Shown here piece after piece: positions 25,966-36,533 of a DNA stretch of 64,000 bases; the first letter of the stretch is position 1; each line of letters starts with the position of its first letter. Under the pieces are notes generated by a model that made no database searches, had not been told where the DNA came from, and saw only the letters and a program-made list of their open reading frames with translations. The position numbers and the translations under genes were made by a program. The DNA comes from Perkinsela sp. pyNocScin1 (Eukaryota; Euglenozoa; Kinetoplastea; Prokinetoplastida; Perkinselidae): NCBI GenBank assembly GCA_964019655.1, contig CAXHTR010000008.1, positions 1,178,001 to 1,242,000 of the forward strand, read 5' to 3'.

Positions 25966-26364
25966 TAATGCAGTAGGTTTCGAGGGTGTTTCTCGGTGTG
26001 TACAAAGTTTTACTTCTTTAGGTTCCTATGGGAAAGCGTACTGATTAGTCTTTTGTTGAAATTAGTAAGTAAATGCGATGAATTCGTACGTTTTTACTTT
26101 CTATAGGGCACACATCTAGAGCATGGAATAATATTCTTAGAATATCATCAGAAATCATTTCAGGTTTTGAATCATAGGTCAGAGCCTAGTGTCACATTGC
26201 ATGGTTAAACAGTAGTTAATGATTAGATAAGTGGAAGGCCATAGCTACTTAGTAAACTTTAAAAGAGATCTTCCTTTCGTAGCTCTACTAAGTCTTAAAC
26301 CTTCGTTGCACCATTTCTATTAGCAAATGCATATTTCTCTGCACGGCGTACTGAGCTGAACCCG
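25966..26364. other. Spacer before separase
   Basis: About 400 bp of AT-rich sequence containing no supported frame, tRNA or C/D box pair. Confidence 0.45.
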
Positions 26365-29300
26365 ATGAACTTTCTCAAAAGCCTATTTTCACCGCGCCGT
26401 TTTTCGAGTGCGCCAGACACGAATGAGCCAAAGGCCCCGAAAACACCTCGCAGGAGCACGGTCGCCTTTCCAAATCTACTCATCGACGATAACAGCCCGC
26501 AGGCAGAGACCATGGACGGCCGAAAGAGCCACTTTTTTGTCGAGCCGCACCAGTCCAGCGGCGATGAAGCGGATTCCGAAGATGACACGCTCAATTTGCC
26601 TGAAATTTACGCAGAGGCCTCAAAAACTTCGAAGCGAATCCGGGGAGCGGAAAAGTGGAGGCAGTGGGTGCTTGGGCTCTTGCGAGAGAACCACGCAGAG
26701 GCAGTGCGTATCGCCTACGTGCAGTACACCAGCGCTGCTCTCTATGACGCCACTCGCCACAATGAGAGCTATCATCTTGTCGCACCCTTTGTTGATAGCA
26801 TCGTCAGACTGAATGAAAAGTCGCAGTTCAATCTCCTGCAGCGACTGCGCGGCCACACACGCAAGCGCCGAAAAGACCAAAAACCTGTTCGCCTTGAGAC
26901 CATCCAGTTCATGCTGAGCATTCTATGGCGAGACGGCTTTCACTTCCAATGCATCGCCCAAAAGATGAAAGCCCAAGTAATAGCAGCGCAGACCACTGCA
27001 GACCAGAAATATACTGGCGAGAGCTTCCTTCTGGACCATACGCACCCGAAAATCACGACGACGCATGAATTATTGGGATTACAGCATCACGTCGCCTCCC
27101 GAGTACAGTTCGCACTCAATTTCACCACCGCTGCGCTGCAGTACCTCGAGCGGAATGCCACGATAACAGCAGAGATTCAAAATTGCACCGATGGCCTGCA
27201 GTACACGTGGCTCGCCACGGCATTGAGCTGCCTCCAGAAGCTCCAGTACCCCATCGGCGGGCCGCTGCCAGCGCTCGTCGCAGAAATCTGCCGAAATCCG
27301 CAGACTGTGGAACAATCCGAGCACTGGGTGGTCGACGGGTACAAAGTTCCAATTCAAAAGGCAATACGCTGTCCCAATAAAACCAATTTATGCCCTCCAG
27401 TCGTACTCAGCGCGGCGCGCATGGACAAACTCATGTCTTGTGCACTATCAGTTGGGCTCTGGTACATCAGCGCATTTCAGAAGCAAAACCAGCAGCGATG
27501 TGCCGCCATGCACAACTTCGTGCGTGAGATTTTTACAGACGTCGAGGTTGGCCTCGACGTGAAGGAGCGCCTGCTCTTCCACCGCCACGCCAACTTCGTC
27601 GCCTCGATCGAAGAAAGACTGTACATTCTTGCGTCAAAGGCAGACGCCATGACCCAGCGCTTCGCTGACGACAGCCAGGCGCTGCCCATCGCGCTGGCGC
27701 TCTTTGAATGGCTGCGCCGGGCCGGGCCCACGTCGCAGGTCCCACTGGACGGCATGCTCACGGCCCAGAACCAAAAGTTTGTGCTGTACAATGCAGATAC
27801 TTTGGATTTCGACGGCCGAACTGCTGAGGCGCTGGCGCTCTATGGTTTTGTTGCAGTGTTCAGCCCATCGACAGAAATTCGAGCGAAAATTCGGCTCTGC
27901 GCAGTCCGCGGAGGCTTTTCGATCGAATATCTCCAGAAGAATGAAAGACAACGGGCTGCCGTGCCAACTGCCGAAAAAATTGCATCAAATCCGATGATGA
28001 GTGCTCTCTTGAGCTATAGGGAAGGAAAACTCACAGCAGGTCAGTACATCAAAACGGCCATTCCCCTCCTCAAGCCATATCTGCCCTGCCTACGCACAGA
28101 CGACGGCCCAGTGCATGCCCCGGACAAAATCGCGAGCATCCCGCTGGCGCACGACATCACTGTCACGTGCTGTGTGCTCGGCGACATTTTCTTGGAGCGG
28201 GACGACCCGCGCCTCGCGATGGAGCTCTTCCTCGCTGCCCTCAAAATTGTCACCCTGGAGGTGACGCTGTGCAGCGGCCTGATGCTTCTTCGGGCGTGCG
28301 AGGGAATATCGCGTGCCCAGGGAGACGCAAAGCGGCGGGCCAATATGCTGCGCTTACTCCGAAAGACGTGGGCCAATGTGTGTGATGAGCGGCTCATAGA
28401 CGACTCGATGGGGGTCATGCAAACACATATGGGATTGGCGATAGGATTCGAGAGAAGCACGCAGCTGGTGGTCCATAGCCTCAATTACTTTTCTTCGAGT
28501 CTCTGTGAGGACAAGGGCGCTGCTGTCGCTGTGCTTGTGCCACAAAGTATCGCTCGCTGCAGACGGGCGTATGACTGCACCCAGTTCATACACAATGGCG
28601 CCCTTACGGAGGCTTTTCGATTACTCTGTGGCAACTCGCTCTGCCCTTTTGCCCCAGCGCTATTCGCAGAAATTATTAGAAAATTGCCTGAACATAGCGA
28701 CTTGGAGCAGCCTGTCATCGACGCCCTCTGGAAGGAGCGCTTTGCGAAGTCTTCGGCATCAGACATCCGTTGCATGCTCATTCAGGCTGCAAAGCGCTTT
28801 CATAGAGGTCCCAGCAGCGAACGTATAGCAAAGCTTCTCCTTGCAGATGCTGGGAAGCCTTTTGATAGTCTGGGCGAAGACGTAATTCAAAAAGACCACG
28901 CCCTGCCACCCCACGTATCGTGTATCTGCGTGACCGCAGACCCGAATGTCGAAACGATGTGGCTCGTCCGACAGGACACCATCCGCGGCAAAAAACACAG
29001 CGTCGCTGTGCCCCTACCAGACCCATCCGCCCTGGCTGACCTCTTTACCACGTTCAACAGCATCATTCGCCGCAACACCGAAGACATACGCACCCCTTAT
29101 GAGGACAACAACAACTTCCGGCTGCGCTTCTGGAAGCAGCGGCGGTTCTTCAACGACGAGCTGGGGCTGCTCATCGGTAGACTGGGGCGGATCCTCGGAC
29201 CGCTGGAGGCGCTGTTCCTCGGCTTGCCGGCTGATGAAACGACAATGAAATCACTTTGGACGGCGGTGAGCAAAATCGCAGGCGAAGTTGACGAGAAGAA

Positions 29301-30306
29301 AAGGCTCTCGCCATACATCTTGAGCATGTTTGTCAATTATCTCCGACTCAAGGGGTCTCTCGATGATGGGCCAGAGCCAAACATATCAGCGGCCGTTGAG
29401 GTACTGCAGTGCATTGGGCATTGCGCCGATGGGCAGTTGAATACAAGCAAACTCCATGACACGCTGAAATCCACATGGGCCCATTTCAGAGAAAATCGTA
29501 TTAAGGCCAAAGCAACGCAAGCACCCACCACCCGCAAAGTATGGTTACTTGTCAACCACCCACTATTCCAAAGCTTTCCGCTCGAAAAGCTCCCAGTCTT
29601 CGTACTGGCGACTGCACCCGTTGTTCGCATCACTTCATTGCATAGTGCCTGTGCCCTTGCATCGGCCAAGTCCCACAGAGACTTGCTGTCGTTTCCCCAC
29701 GAAACGTTTTTTGTATCGCCACCATCGGCCTTTTACTGCATGAACGCATCGAACAACATGCAAAAGTCTGAAGAGAACTTTACGCCAATATTCAAGTCTG
29801 TTAAGAACTGGACTGGCATAACGCGGTCGATCGACCCTGTGCGCTGTATCCGGGAGATCTTTCAAAACAATGTATATATCTACATTGGCCATGGCGCGGG
29901 TGAGAAGTGCACACCTCGAGATAAGCTCATGGAAAGTCATAAGGAGGCAAAACTCGAATTGGCGATGCTCATGGGCTGCTCGAGCACCTCGTTCCACCAC
30001 GGGGCAATGCACATGCCCAATACCTTCCGCCGCGCCGGGAGCGGGCATTTTATTGGAACGCTCTGGGACGTCACGGATGGCGAGATCGATCGCTTTACGA
30101 CGCGTTTCATTCGCGATGCGCTCTTGCCGGATGCGGCTCGTGCGAATCTAGTGAGTTATGGGGAATTGAAGATGAGCGAAGCGCTTCCGAAGGTGAAAAC
30201 CGCGAATTCGCACGATCGCGACATTTTCACAGCGCTCCGGGAAGCGCAGTTCTCCTGCAGGCTGCCGTATCTGACTGGTGCGAGTGTTGTGCTGTTTGGG
30301 TATTAG
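26365..30306 (+). CDS. ESP1: Separase (ESP1), cohesin-cleaving protease
   Basis: 1313-residue clan-CD cysteine protease that cleaves the Scc1 kleisin at anaphase. The N-terminal two thirds is helical and poorly conserved, with TPR-like superhelix character. The C-terminal peptidase C50 domain is clear: catalytic His1176 in IYIGHGAGE and Cys1205 in LMGCSSTSF. These are followed by GHFIGTLWDVTDGEIDRFT and the terminal LPYLTGASVVLFGY, all hallmarks of separase. The protein is shorter than the human enzyme (about 2100 aa) and nearer to small protist versions. Codon bias is moderate. APC8, its upstream regulator's subunit, is in the same window. Confidence 0.95.
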   Translation: MNFLKSLFSPRRFSSAPDTNEPKAPKTPRRSTVAFPNLLIDDNSPQAETMDGRKSHFFVEPHQSSGDEADSEDDTLNLPEIYAEASKTSKRIRGAEKWRQWVLGLLRENHAEAVRIAYVQYTSAALYDATRHNESYHLVAPFVDSIVRLNEKSQFNLLQRLRGHTRKRRKDQKPVRLETIQFMLSILWRDGFHFQCIAQKMKAQVIAAQTTADQKYTGESFLLDHTHPKITTTHELLGLQHHVASRVQFALNFTTAALQYLERNATITAEIQNCTDGLQYTWLATALSCLQKLQYPIGGPLPALVAEICRNPQTVEQSEHWVVDGYKVPIQKAIRCPNKTNLCPPVVLSAARMDKLMSCALSVGLWYISAFQKQNQQRCAAMHNFVREIFTDVEVGLDVKERLLFHRHANFVASIEERLYILASKADAMTQRFADDSQALPIALALFEWLRRAGPTSQVPLDGMLTAQNQKFVLYNADTLDFDGRTAEALALYGFVAVFSPSTEIRAKIRLCAVRGGFSIEYLQKNERQRAAVPTAEKIASNPMMSALLSYREGKLTAGQYIKTAIPLLKPYLPCLRTDDGPVHAPDKIASIPLAHDITVTCCVLGDIFLERDDPRLAMELFLAALKIVTLEVTLCSGLMLLRACEGISRAQGDAKRRANMLRLLRKTWANVCDERLIDDSMGVMQTHMGLAIGFERSTQLVVHSLNYFSSSLCEDKGAAVAVLVPQSIARCRRAYDCTQFIHNGALTEAFRLLCGNSLCPFAPALFAEIIRKLPEHSDLEQPVIDALWKERFAKSSASDIRCMLIQAAKRFHRGPSSERIAKLLLADAGKPFDSLGEDVIQKDHALPPHVSCICVTADPNVETMWLVRQDTIRGKKHSVAVPLPDPSALADLFTTFNSIIRRNTEDIRTPYEDNNNFRLRFWKQRRFFNDELGLLIGRLGRILGPLEALFLGLPADETTMKSLWTAVSKIAGEVDEKKRLSPYILSMFVNYLRLKGSLDDGPEPNISAAVEVLQCIGHCADGQLNTSKLHDTLKSTWAHFRENRIKAKATQAPTTRKVWLLVNHPLFQSFPLEKLPVFVLATAPVVRITSLHSACALASAKSHRDLLSFPHETFFVSPPSAFYCMNASNNMQKSEENFTPIFKSVKNWTGITRSIDPVRCIREIFQNNVYIYIGHGAGEKCTPRDKLMESHKEAKLELAMLMGCSSTSFHHGAMHMPNTFRRAGSGHFIGTLWDVTDGEIDRFTTRFIRDALLPDAARANLVSYGELKMSEALPKVKTANSHDRDIFTALREAQFSCRLPYLTGASVVLFGY

Positions 30307-30609
30307 CCCATTGGTCCATCTTCGTCCCTCACCTCAGTATATCGAGTCAAAGCACGACGAGATGCGCACAGAAAAGTAAAATACCCCACAGAAAGAAAAT
30401 GAAGAAGCTTGCATGTACATAAATCTCTAACTTATTTAAGCAGTGCGTACCGAAGGTGAGAAAAGCTACTAGTAAAAGGCCCCTGGCATGAGAATGTCCC
30501 TGTATATAATCTAAATCGACGAGATCCCACCTTCCAGATCCTTTTGCTATAAAATTTTCTCAACCTAGCGCTTTCTTTCATATTCCCAACTTACTTTCAT
30601 CACCCTTCT
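30307..30609. other. Spacer before NOP58
   Basis: About 300 bp. I see only a T/C-rich stretch just before the ATG (ATATTCCCAACTTACTTTCATCACCCTTCT) and no RNA gene, although NOP58 partners with C/D snoRNAs. Confidence 0.45.
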
Positions 30610-31869
30610 ATGTCCTACGCGCTCACTGAGGTCCCAGCCGGCTTCGCCATTGTCCGCGTCCAGGGCGAGACGCCCGCGCTGCACTCCCTGCACAAGTTCA
30701 AGTCCTCGAAGGAGGCCGTCGACTCGACCGTCGCGCTCGTCCAGTCCGACCTCTCCAAGCCGCTCAAGAAATTTCTCAAAAAAAACCTCCCGGAGGGCAT
30801 CGAGTCGCTCGCCGTCGCGGACTCCAAGCTCGGCAAGATCATCAAAGAAAAGCTCAGCGTCCCCGTCGTCCACGGCGAGGAGACCATTGGCATCATGCGC
30901 CGCATCCGCGAGCACATCGACACGATCCTCGAGTCCGTGTCGAAGGAGCAGATGCACCAGACGACGCTTGGCCTCTCGCACAACATGAACCGCTTCAAGC
31001 TGCGCTACTCCCCCGACAAGATCGACCAGATGATCGTCCAGGCGATCTCCCTGCTCGACGACCTCGACAAGGAACTCAATAAGTACGCGATGCGCGCGCG
31101 CGAGTGGTACGGCTGGCACTTCCCCGAGCTCGGCAAGATCGTCACCGACAACATCGAGTACGCCAAGATCGCGCTCGCGATGAAGACGCGCGACAAGGCC
31201 GACGAGACGTCTTTTGATGGCATTGTCGCTGAGGATGTCGCGGAGCGCGTCAAGCACGCCGCGCGCGTGTCGATGGGCACCGAGATCTCGCAGGAGGACG
31301 TCGAGAACATCTGCATGCTCTGCCAAGAGGTCATCTCGACCTCGGCGTACCGCGAGCAGCTCAACACGTACCTCTCCAACCGCATGCGCGCCATCGCGCC
31401 CAACCTCACGACAATGGTCGGCGAGCAGATCGGCGCGCGCTTAATCCAAAAGGCCGGCAGCCTCCTCGCGCTCGCCAAGTTCCCGGCCTCGACCGTCCAG
31501 ATCCTCGGCGCCGAGAAAGCGCTCTTCCGCGCGCTCAAGAAGAAGCAGGCGACGCCCAAGTACGGCATTTTGTATAACGCCTCGCTCGTCACGCAGGCTG
31601 ACTCCAAGAACAAGGGCACGATGTCGCGCGTCCTCGCCGCGAAGACGGCGCTCTCTGCGCGCGTCGACAGCTTCGCCGAGACCGAGGTCCACCCCGCGGC
31701 CGAGTACCGCGAGAAGGTCGCCGAGCGCCTCAGCGCCTTCGACAAGGTCGTCGCGTACGGGCGCTCCGGCAAGGCCCGCGGCGTCAACACTGTCTATAAC
31801 CGGGACGCGGCCATGAAGCGCAGCCGCGAGGCCGAGGGCGACGACGGGCTCAAGCGGCAGCGATATTAG
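30610..31869 (+). CDS. NOP58: NOP58, box C/D snoRNP core protein
   Basis: 419-residue nucleolar protein that assembles with fibrillarin and 15.5K on box C/D snoRNAs for rRNA 2'-O-methylation. The N-terminal domain (about 1-100) has LHKFKSSKEAV and LAVADSKLGKIIKEKL. The coiled coil and Nop domain include KIDQMIVQAISLLDDLDKELNKYAMR, REWYGWHFPEL, SMGTEISQEDVENI, and the signature YLSNRMRAIAPNLTTMVGEQIGARLI. NOP56 differs at several of these positions, so NOP58 is preferred. The C-terminal KKE/KKD tail of animal proteins is short here, with a brief basic end (GDDGLKRQRY). It is functionally tied to the C/D snoRNA candidates at 11.2-11.6 kb. Confidence 0.95.
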   Translation: MSYALTEVPAGFAIVRVQGETPALHSLHKFKSSKEAVDSTVALVQSDLSKPLKKFLKKNLPEGIESLAVADSKLGKIIKEKLSVPVVHGEETIGIMRRIREHIDTILESVSKEQMHQTTLGLSHNMNRFKLRYSPDKIDQMIVQAISLLDDLDKELNKYAMRAREWYGWHFPELGKIVTDNIEYAKIALAMKTRDKADETSFDGIVAEDVAERVKHAARVSMGTEISQEDVENICMLCQEVISTSAYREQLNTYLSNRMRAIAPNLTTMVGEQIGARLIQKAGSLLALAKFPASTVQILGAEKALFRALKKKQATPKYGILYNASLVTQADSKNKGTMSRVLAAKTALSARVDSFAETEVHPAAEYREKVAERLSAFDKVVAYGRSGKARGVNTVYNRDAAMKRSREAEGDDGLKRQRY

Positions 31870-31954
31870 AGAATTTTAGTCAAATCAGAAAATTTTTGAG
31901 GGAAGTCTCTGCTTTCTTACTTAAATATTCCTTTCATTCTTTTTTGCGTACGCC

Positions 31955-34159
31955 ATGCACCGCTTCCTGCTGCTCTGCGCGTGCGTCGCGCTCCTCGCAC
32001 CAACAGAAGTCCGCGCGCAGGTCATCGGCGTCGACCTCGGCTCAGAGTTCATCAAGGTCGCCGCTGTTCGGCGCTCCGACGGCATCGACATTGTCCTGAA
32101 CGAGCAGACGCGCCGCAAGACGCCGAACTTTGTGGGATTCCGCGGCAAGGACCGCTTCATCGGCGAGGACGCCAAGAGCCTCGTCGGGCGCTTCCCCGAC
32201 CGCATGGTCGGCCTGCTGAATCGGCTCGTCGGTGTGCCATTCTCCGAAAAAATCAGCGAGTGGTTTCATAGCGATGTCCTGTGCACGAATGCCATCGCCC
32301 CCGAGGACGAGCGCGCCACTATTGCATTAGAGCTCGAGCACCACTCCGAAAAGAAGAAATTTTCTGCTGAGACGCTGCTGGCGATGGTCTTCGACTACGT
32401 CCGCTCGATGACAGCGCACTTCACAGGCCAGTACGCGCACAAGCAGGACGCCGTGGCGACTGTGCCGCATTTCTACGATATGCCGCAGCGGCGTGCCCTC
32501 GCGCAGGCAGCTGCACTCGGCAACACCAACGTCATTGGTGCAATGCACACGACGACTGCCATTGCCCTGCAGTACGGCCTTCAGAACCGCGGCTTTGGCA
32601 ACGAGACGCGCCACGTCCTTTTTTACGACATGGGTGCGACAAAAACCGAAACCGGCGTGTACACCTTTGAGCCCCCGGCCAGCGGCGCCAAGCGCGCCGA
32701 GAGCATGGGTCGGCTCACAGCTCGGGTCATTGAAAGTGACCCCTTCCTCGGCGGCCGCTCCTTCGACGCGTGCCTCGCGCGGCTGATCGCGTCAAAATTT
32801 GCGAAGTCGAGTGGCATCGACGTCCTCGCCGACACTGCGAGCCTCGACGCCCGCAAGGGCCTCGCAGTGCTCATGCGCAGCGCCAACCGCGCGAAAGAGA
32901 TTCTGAGCTCCAACAAGGAGTGCCCCGTCATCGTCGAGGGCATCACCAGGGGCAGAGACTTCTCGTGCACTGTCCAGCGCACAGAGTTCGAAGAACAGTG
33001 CGCACCGCTCTTCGCGCGAGCCACTTCGCTAGCGAAGGAGACTATTGCGAAAAGTGGCTTATCAGCAAGTGACCTGCACGCCTTTGAGGTCCACGGCGGT
33101 GGCGTCCGCATCCCAAAGCTCATCGACGACCTCGCTTCAGCCTATGGCCGGCCCGTGCAGCGCACGCTCAACGGCGACGAGTCCGCAGTGCTCGGCGCGG
33201 CCTTCCACGCTGCGCGTGTGAGCTCGACCTTTGGCGTGAAGGGTTTCGCGATCACCGACGCGCTGCCCTACAACATAACATTTGCCTTCAGCCCGAAGCC
33301 GTCGGCTGCTGAAACTTCCGGGGAAGCACAGCCAGTCAAGCAGCGCGCGCTCTTTGAGAATGTCGCCTTTCCAGCCAAGAAGGCCGTGAGCGTCAACCGC
33401 ACGCAAGACTTTTCGACGACATTTTTCGCGAACGGCGAGCCGATGCAGACGCTGCGCATCACTGGGGTACATGCGGCGCTCGACAAGATTGGGCACTTCG
33501 CGCAAGAGCGCGACCCGCAGAACAGCTTTCACATTCGTATTGAGACAAATCTCGACGGGTGCGGTGTTCTTGGTGTTTCGACTGTCATGCTGCGCTATAA
33601 AGAGTACAAAAAGAAGGAGACGGGCATCAAGACACCAGAAACTGAGGGAGAGGAGTCCGTCGAGGTCGTCGAGCCCGAGCTCGTCAAGCACGACGTGCCA
33701 CTCAGCGTCGAGTGGGAGTACGCCGAGCGCCCGCCGCTCACAACGGACGCGTACGAGGCGTCGCTGCGCCTCTTAAAGGCCCAGGAGGCCTACGAGGCCA
33801 ACAAGCGCGCCATCGCCCAGGCGCGGAACGACCTCGAGTCACTGCTCATAGCCTACGAGGGCGAGGCCATGGAGGCGCTGCGCGCGGCAGTCGACATGGA
33901 CGCCGAGCTCGAGGCATCGCTCACGAGCACGCTCGGGGAAGTGAAGGAGTGGCTGTATGATGGCGATGGCCTGAGCGACGACACGCCAGCGGACTCCTTC
34001 CGGTCGCGGCACCAGGAGATCACGACGGCTGTTGACGCCATCCGGTACTCGAAAGCGGCGCTCGAGACGCTCCCGCCGCTGGATGAGGACGCAGAAGGGG
34101 AAATAGATGAGGCCCCAGCCGACGAAGGAGAGACAGACAAATCCCCAGAAGAACTCTAA
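31955..34159 (+). CDS. HYOU1: ER Hsp70-like HYOU1/LHS1 (GRP170) nucleotide-exchange chaperone
   Basis: 734-residue Hsp110/GRP170-class protein. A signal peptide (MHRFLLLCACVALLAPTEVRAQ) is followed by the ATPase domain (VIGVDLGSEFIKVAAVR; NRLVGVPF; VATVPHFY; VLFYDMGATKTETGVY; VHGGGVRIPKLIDDL), a shortened beta domain and a long helical C-terminus. The Hsp70 phosphate loop reads DMGATKTETG instead of the DLGGGT-type sequence, as in GRP170s. The C-terminus ends in acidic PEEL, which may act as a weak KDEL-like ER-retention signal. The family serves as exchange factor for BiP and pairs here with the ER DnaJ at 533-1645. It is shorter than HYOU1 (about 1000 aa) and close to yeast Lhs1. Confidence 0.9.
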   Translation: MHRFLLLCACVALLAPTEVRAQVIGVDLGSEFIKVAAVRRSDGIDIVLNEQTRRKTPNFVGFRGKDRFIGEDAKSLVGRFPDRMVGLLNRLVGVPFSEKISEWFHSDVLCTNAIAPEDERATIALELEHHSEKKKFSAETLLAMVFDYVRSMTAHFTGQYAHKQDAVATVPHFYDMPQRRALAQAAALGNTNVIGAMHTTTAIALQYGLQNRGFGNETRHVLFYDMGATKTETGVYTFEPPASGAKRAESMGRLTARVIESDPFLGGRSFDACLARLIASKFAKSSGIDVLADTASLDARKGLAVLMRSANRAKEILSSNKECPVIVEGITRGRDFSCTVQRTEFEEQCAPLFARATSLAKETIAKSGLSASDLHAFEVHGGGVRIPKLIDDLASAYGRPVQRTLNGDESAVLGAAFHAARVSSTFGVKGFAITDALPYNITFAFSPKPSAAETSGEAQPVKQRALFENVAFPAKKAVSVNRTQDFSTTFFANGEPMQTLRITGVHAALDKIGHFAQERDPQNSFHIRIETNLDGCGVLGVSTVMLRYKEYKKKETGIKTPETEGEESVEVVEPELVKHDVPLSVEWEYAERPPLTTDAYEASLRLLKAQEAYEANKRAIAQARNDLESLLIAYEGEAMEALRAAVDMDAELEASLTSTLGEVKEWLYDGDGLSDDTPADSFRSRHQEITTAVDAIRYSKAALETLPPLDEDAEGEIDEAPADEGETDKSPEEL

Positions 34160-34281
34160 AAAGAGAAAACAGAACACTTGAACATTGAAAGAATCCGCAC
34201 CTGCTATCCCACTTTAACTCAGAAAGGTTTTTTGCTGAGATTCTTCGTACTTTGTAAATTTTATCCCTTTTCATTCCGAAA

Positions 34282-35697
34282 ATGAACAGCGAAACGCTCC
34301 TGTGCGCCACGAACCGCAGCGGCCAGCGCATGGTCGCCTCGATCCACCAAAACGGCGTCCAGCTGCACACCAGCGCGCTGACCCCAGCGGTCGAGGACGC
34401 TTCGCCCTGCGTCTCGATGCTCTACGCTGAATTTTCCGAGAACACGATGTGCTTCCGGCGTAGTGTAACGCAAGATGCCAGCGCCGCACTTTTTACGATT
34501 TATTCGAATGGGAAGATGGCAATAGAACCCACCGCCGGCGAGGCAACGGATTTGAGAGCTATCCAAAGCACATTGGCCCAGTGGCAGTGGAATTTCGATA
34601 AACTGTGCGCAGTCCATCCGATCGCCACTGTGAGCTCAACGGCGCAGCCCAGTGCGACGGATTCACTGTTATTGGTCCAGGCAAGGCCGCTAAGGTTCTC
34701 GACGTGGAAGTGCGGCAATTCGATCCCCATAAAAACCTTTGAAACGAATTTCTCAGTCAGAGATCTCCACGGCAGTGCTGTGATGTACGAGCGAACTGGC
34801 GATGCCACCTACGCACCCCTGACTGTCGTGGCAGCAGACACAAACGTCCTCAGCGTGTTCTCGATGGAGAAATTGCGCTGGGCCGCCAGAAATTTTTTCG
34901 TGTTTGAGAATATCGAGGTAAAGCTCCGCCTCGTCGCTTTCTGCACCATTCCGAACATTTTCTATCCGAATTCAACGAAAAATCCAGGGCACATCTGCGC
35001 TGTGACGAGCAACGGCTACCTCCTCGTCTACCAGCCGATGCAGAGCCCAGCGCCCATCGCGGTCATCCGGATGCAGTCGCTCAAGTCGGCCCCGCGGGTC
35101 GTCCAGTACGCGGGCGGTGCCTCTGTCATTGTCGGCGATATGACCGGGATGCTTGTCCTGTTCGACCTCCAGGCGCTCGTCGCTGACGCCCAGAAGCTGA
35201 AAAAGCACGAGTCTGTCCAGCTCGCCGACGATAGGTCTGTTCGCCGCATTATTCTCATTGGGAAGGACACGGGCGTCGTGTGCGTCGCACCGATCGACTT
35301 TGGCGCTTCGGGCTCGCTCTGCCAGGCGGATGCGGTCCCAACAAAGACAAGTGGGCTTTCGCCCTACTTTTTTCTCGGCAGCAGTGACCGGACAGTGCAG
35401 CTCCTGGCGACGTGGTCTGCTGGGAAGGTGCCGGAGGGCACTGTGCAGCGCGTCAGCCAGGTGATGCTGCACTTTGTGCCTTCGCCGATGCGATGTGTGC
35501 TCATGGCCCCAAAGCCGATTGAGGTAGAAGCGGTGGAGGGCATGGAGTTGGAAGGGCTGACACAGGTAGAGCAGAAGCAGCGCTTTATTCGCTCACGTGG
35601 GCCGTATGAGACTATTGCGCAGTTCTTGGAGCGTGACTACCCGCTGGCGAAGCAACTACTCGGTTGGGACTCGCTTGAGGATGTGTCGGTGGGGTGA
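34282..35697 (+). CDS. Hypothetical beta-propeller-like protein, 471 aa
   Basis: Starts MNSETLLCATNRSGQRMVAS. Repeated segments of about 40-50 residues with strands such as APLTVVAADTNVLSVFSME, HICAVTSNGYLLVYQP, GASVIVGDMTGMLVLFDLQ and YFFLGSSDRTVQLLATW look like WD40 blades lacking classical WD dipeptides. A charged helical tail follows (GLTQVEQKQRFIRSRGPYE, DYPLAKQLLGW). Among known WD proteins, WDR74/Nsa1 of the 60S pathway has a similar size and blade style, but the match is too weak to name it. Soluble, no targeting signal. Confidence 0.6.
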   Translation: MNSETLLCATNRSGQRMVASIHQNGVQLHTSALTPAVEDASPCVSMLYAEFSENTMCFRRSVTQDASAALFTIYSNGKMAIEPTAGEATDLRAIQSTLAQWQWNFDKLCAVHPIATVSSTAQPSATDSLLLVQARPLRFSTWKCGNSIPIKTFETNFSVRDLHGSAVMYERTGDATYAPLTVVAADTNVLSVFSMEKLRWAARNFFVFENIEVKLRLVAFCTIPNIFYPNSTKNPGHICAVTSNGYLLVYQPMQSPAPIAVIRMQSLKSAPRVVQYAGGASVIVGDMTGMLVLFDLQALVADAQKLKKHESVQLADDRSVRRIILIGKDTGVVCVAPIDFGASGSLCQADAVPTKTSGLSPYFFLGSSDRTVQLLATWSAGKVPEGTVQRVSQVMLHFVPSPMRCVLMAPKPIEVEAVEGMELEGLTQVEQKQRFIRSRGPYETIAQFLERDYPLAKQLLGWDSLEDVSVG

Positions 35698-35927
35698 GAC
35701 AGGCGAAGTGACGTCGTTAAAGAATGGAAAAGGAAGAAAGATGGCCCAGCCCTCTATCCAAAGATAGCATTGTTAGTTGAGGAGTAATTCAAATTTCTAT
35801 TCAATCCAACTTTCAGATGGGTTAATCGTTTCAAGTGATTGAGGCCCATAGCCAAAGCGACCTCAGAAAATCTTTTCTTTTAATTTTTCGCGATTTCCAC
35901 TTCCCTTCTACTCCTCTAAAGCATAGA

Positions 35928-36533
35928 ATGACCGCACGAAAACCACCGCACTTCCAAAAAAAGTCCCCAGCAAAAACCCCAAAGAGCGACCGCCCAAATA
36001 TCAAGTGGGCCCCAGAGCTCGTGCAGAGCGTCCACTCCTTCCAGCGGCCGCCCCCGTCGATGAAGTCCTCCCTCTGGTGGCGCCAGGTGCCCGCGATGCA
36101 GCGCCGGGCCGACGTCGAGTTCGTCGCGCTGCATCGGTCGACATTCCTGCACAAGGATGCCAACGCCCGAAGCCCGCACGAGGGCATCAGCGTCTTCTAC
36201 GCAGCTGCGAGCGAGGCGCTCGTGAAGTGTATGGAAGCGAAGGGCGCCGTCGTCGGCATCCGCCTCCGCCGCGAGACCATTCCGGACTCTGACGACGACA
36301 GCGACTTCTCCGACATGGACCTCGGCGAGGAGGACACATGGTACTACGTCGCGTACGTCACCCCGCAGAAGGCGTTGATTAACGTGAAGCTACACCTCCC
36401 ACCCGGCTCTTACGAGATTGGACTCGATTTCTTTGCGAATGGCGAGTCGATCACTTTTCCGCCGAGTCCTGGCCTCGATGCGGGGGTTTATCTGTCTCTT
36501 GTGCACGAAGCGACAACTGTGAAAAATATTTAA
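35928..36533 (+). CDS. Hypothetical protein, 201 aa
   Basis: ATG 35928 follows a pyrimidine-rich leader (CACTTCCCTTCTACTCC); the in-frame extension upstream is AT-rich with a non-ATG start. The basic Pro/Lys-rich first 40 residues (MTARKPPHFQKKSPAKTPKS) could be a nuclear or organelle signal. The core has a folded look, with an acidic insert (DSDDDSDFSDMDLGEED) in the middle and a beta-rich end (YYVAYVTPQKALINVKLHL; SYEIGLDFFANGESITF). No family is recognised. Confidence 0.6.
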   Translation: MTARKPPHFQKKSPAKTPKSDRPNIKWAPELVQSVHSFQRPPPSMKSSLWWRQVPAMQRRADVEFVALHRSTFLHKDANARSPHEGISVFYAAASEALVKCMEAKGAVVGIRLRRETIPDSDDDSDFSDMDLGEEDTWYYVAYVTPQKALINVKLHLPPGSYEIGLDFFANGESITFPPSPGLDAGVYLSLVHEATTVKNI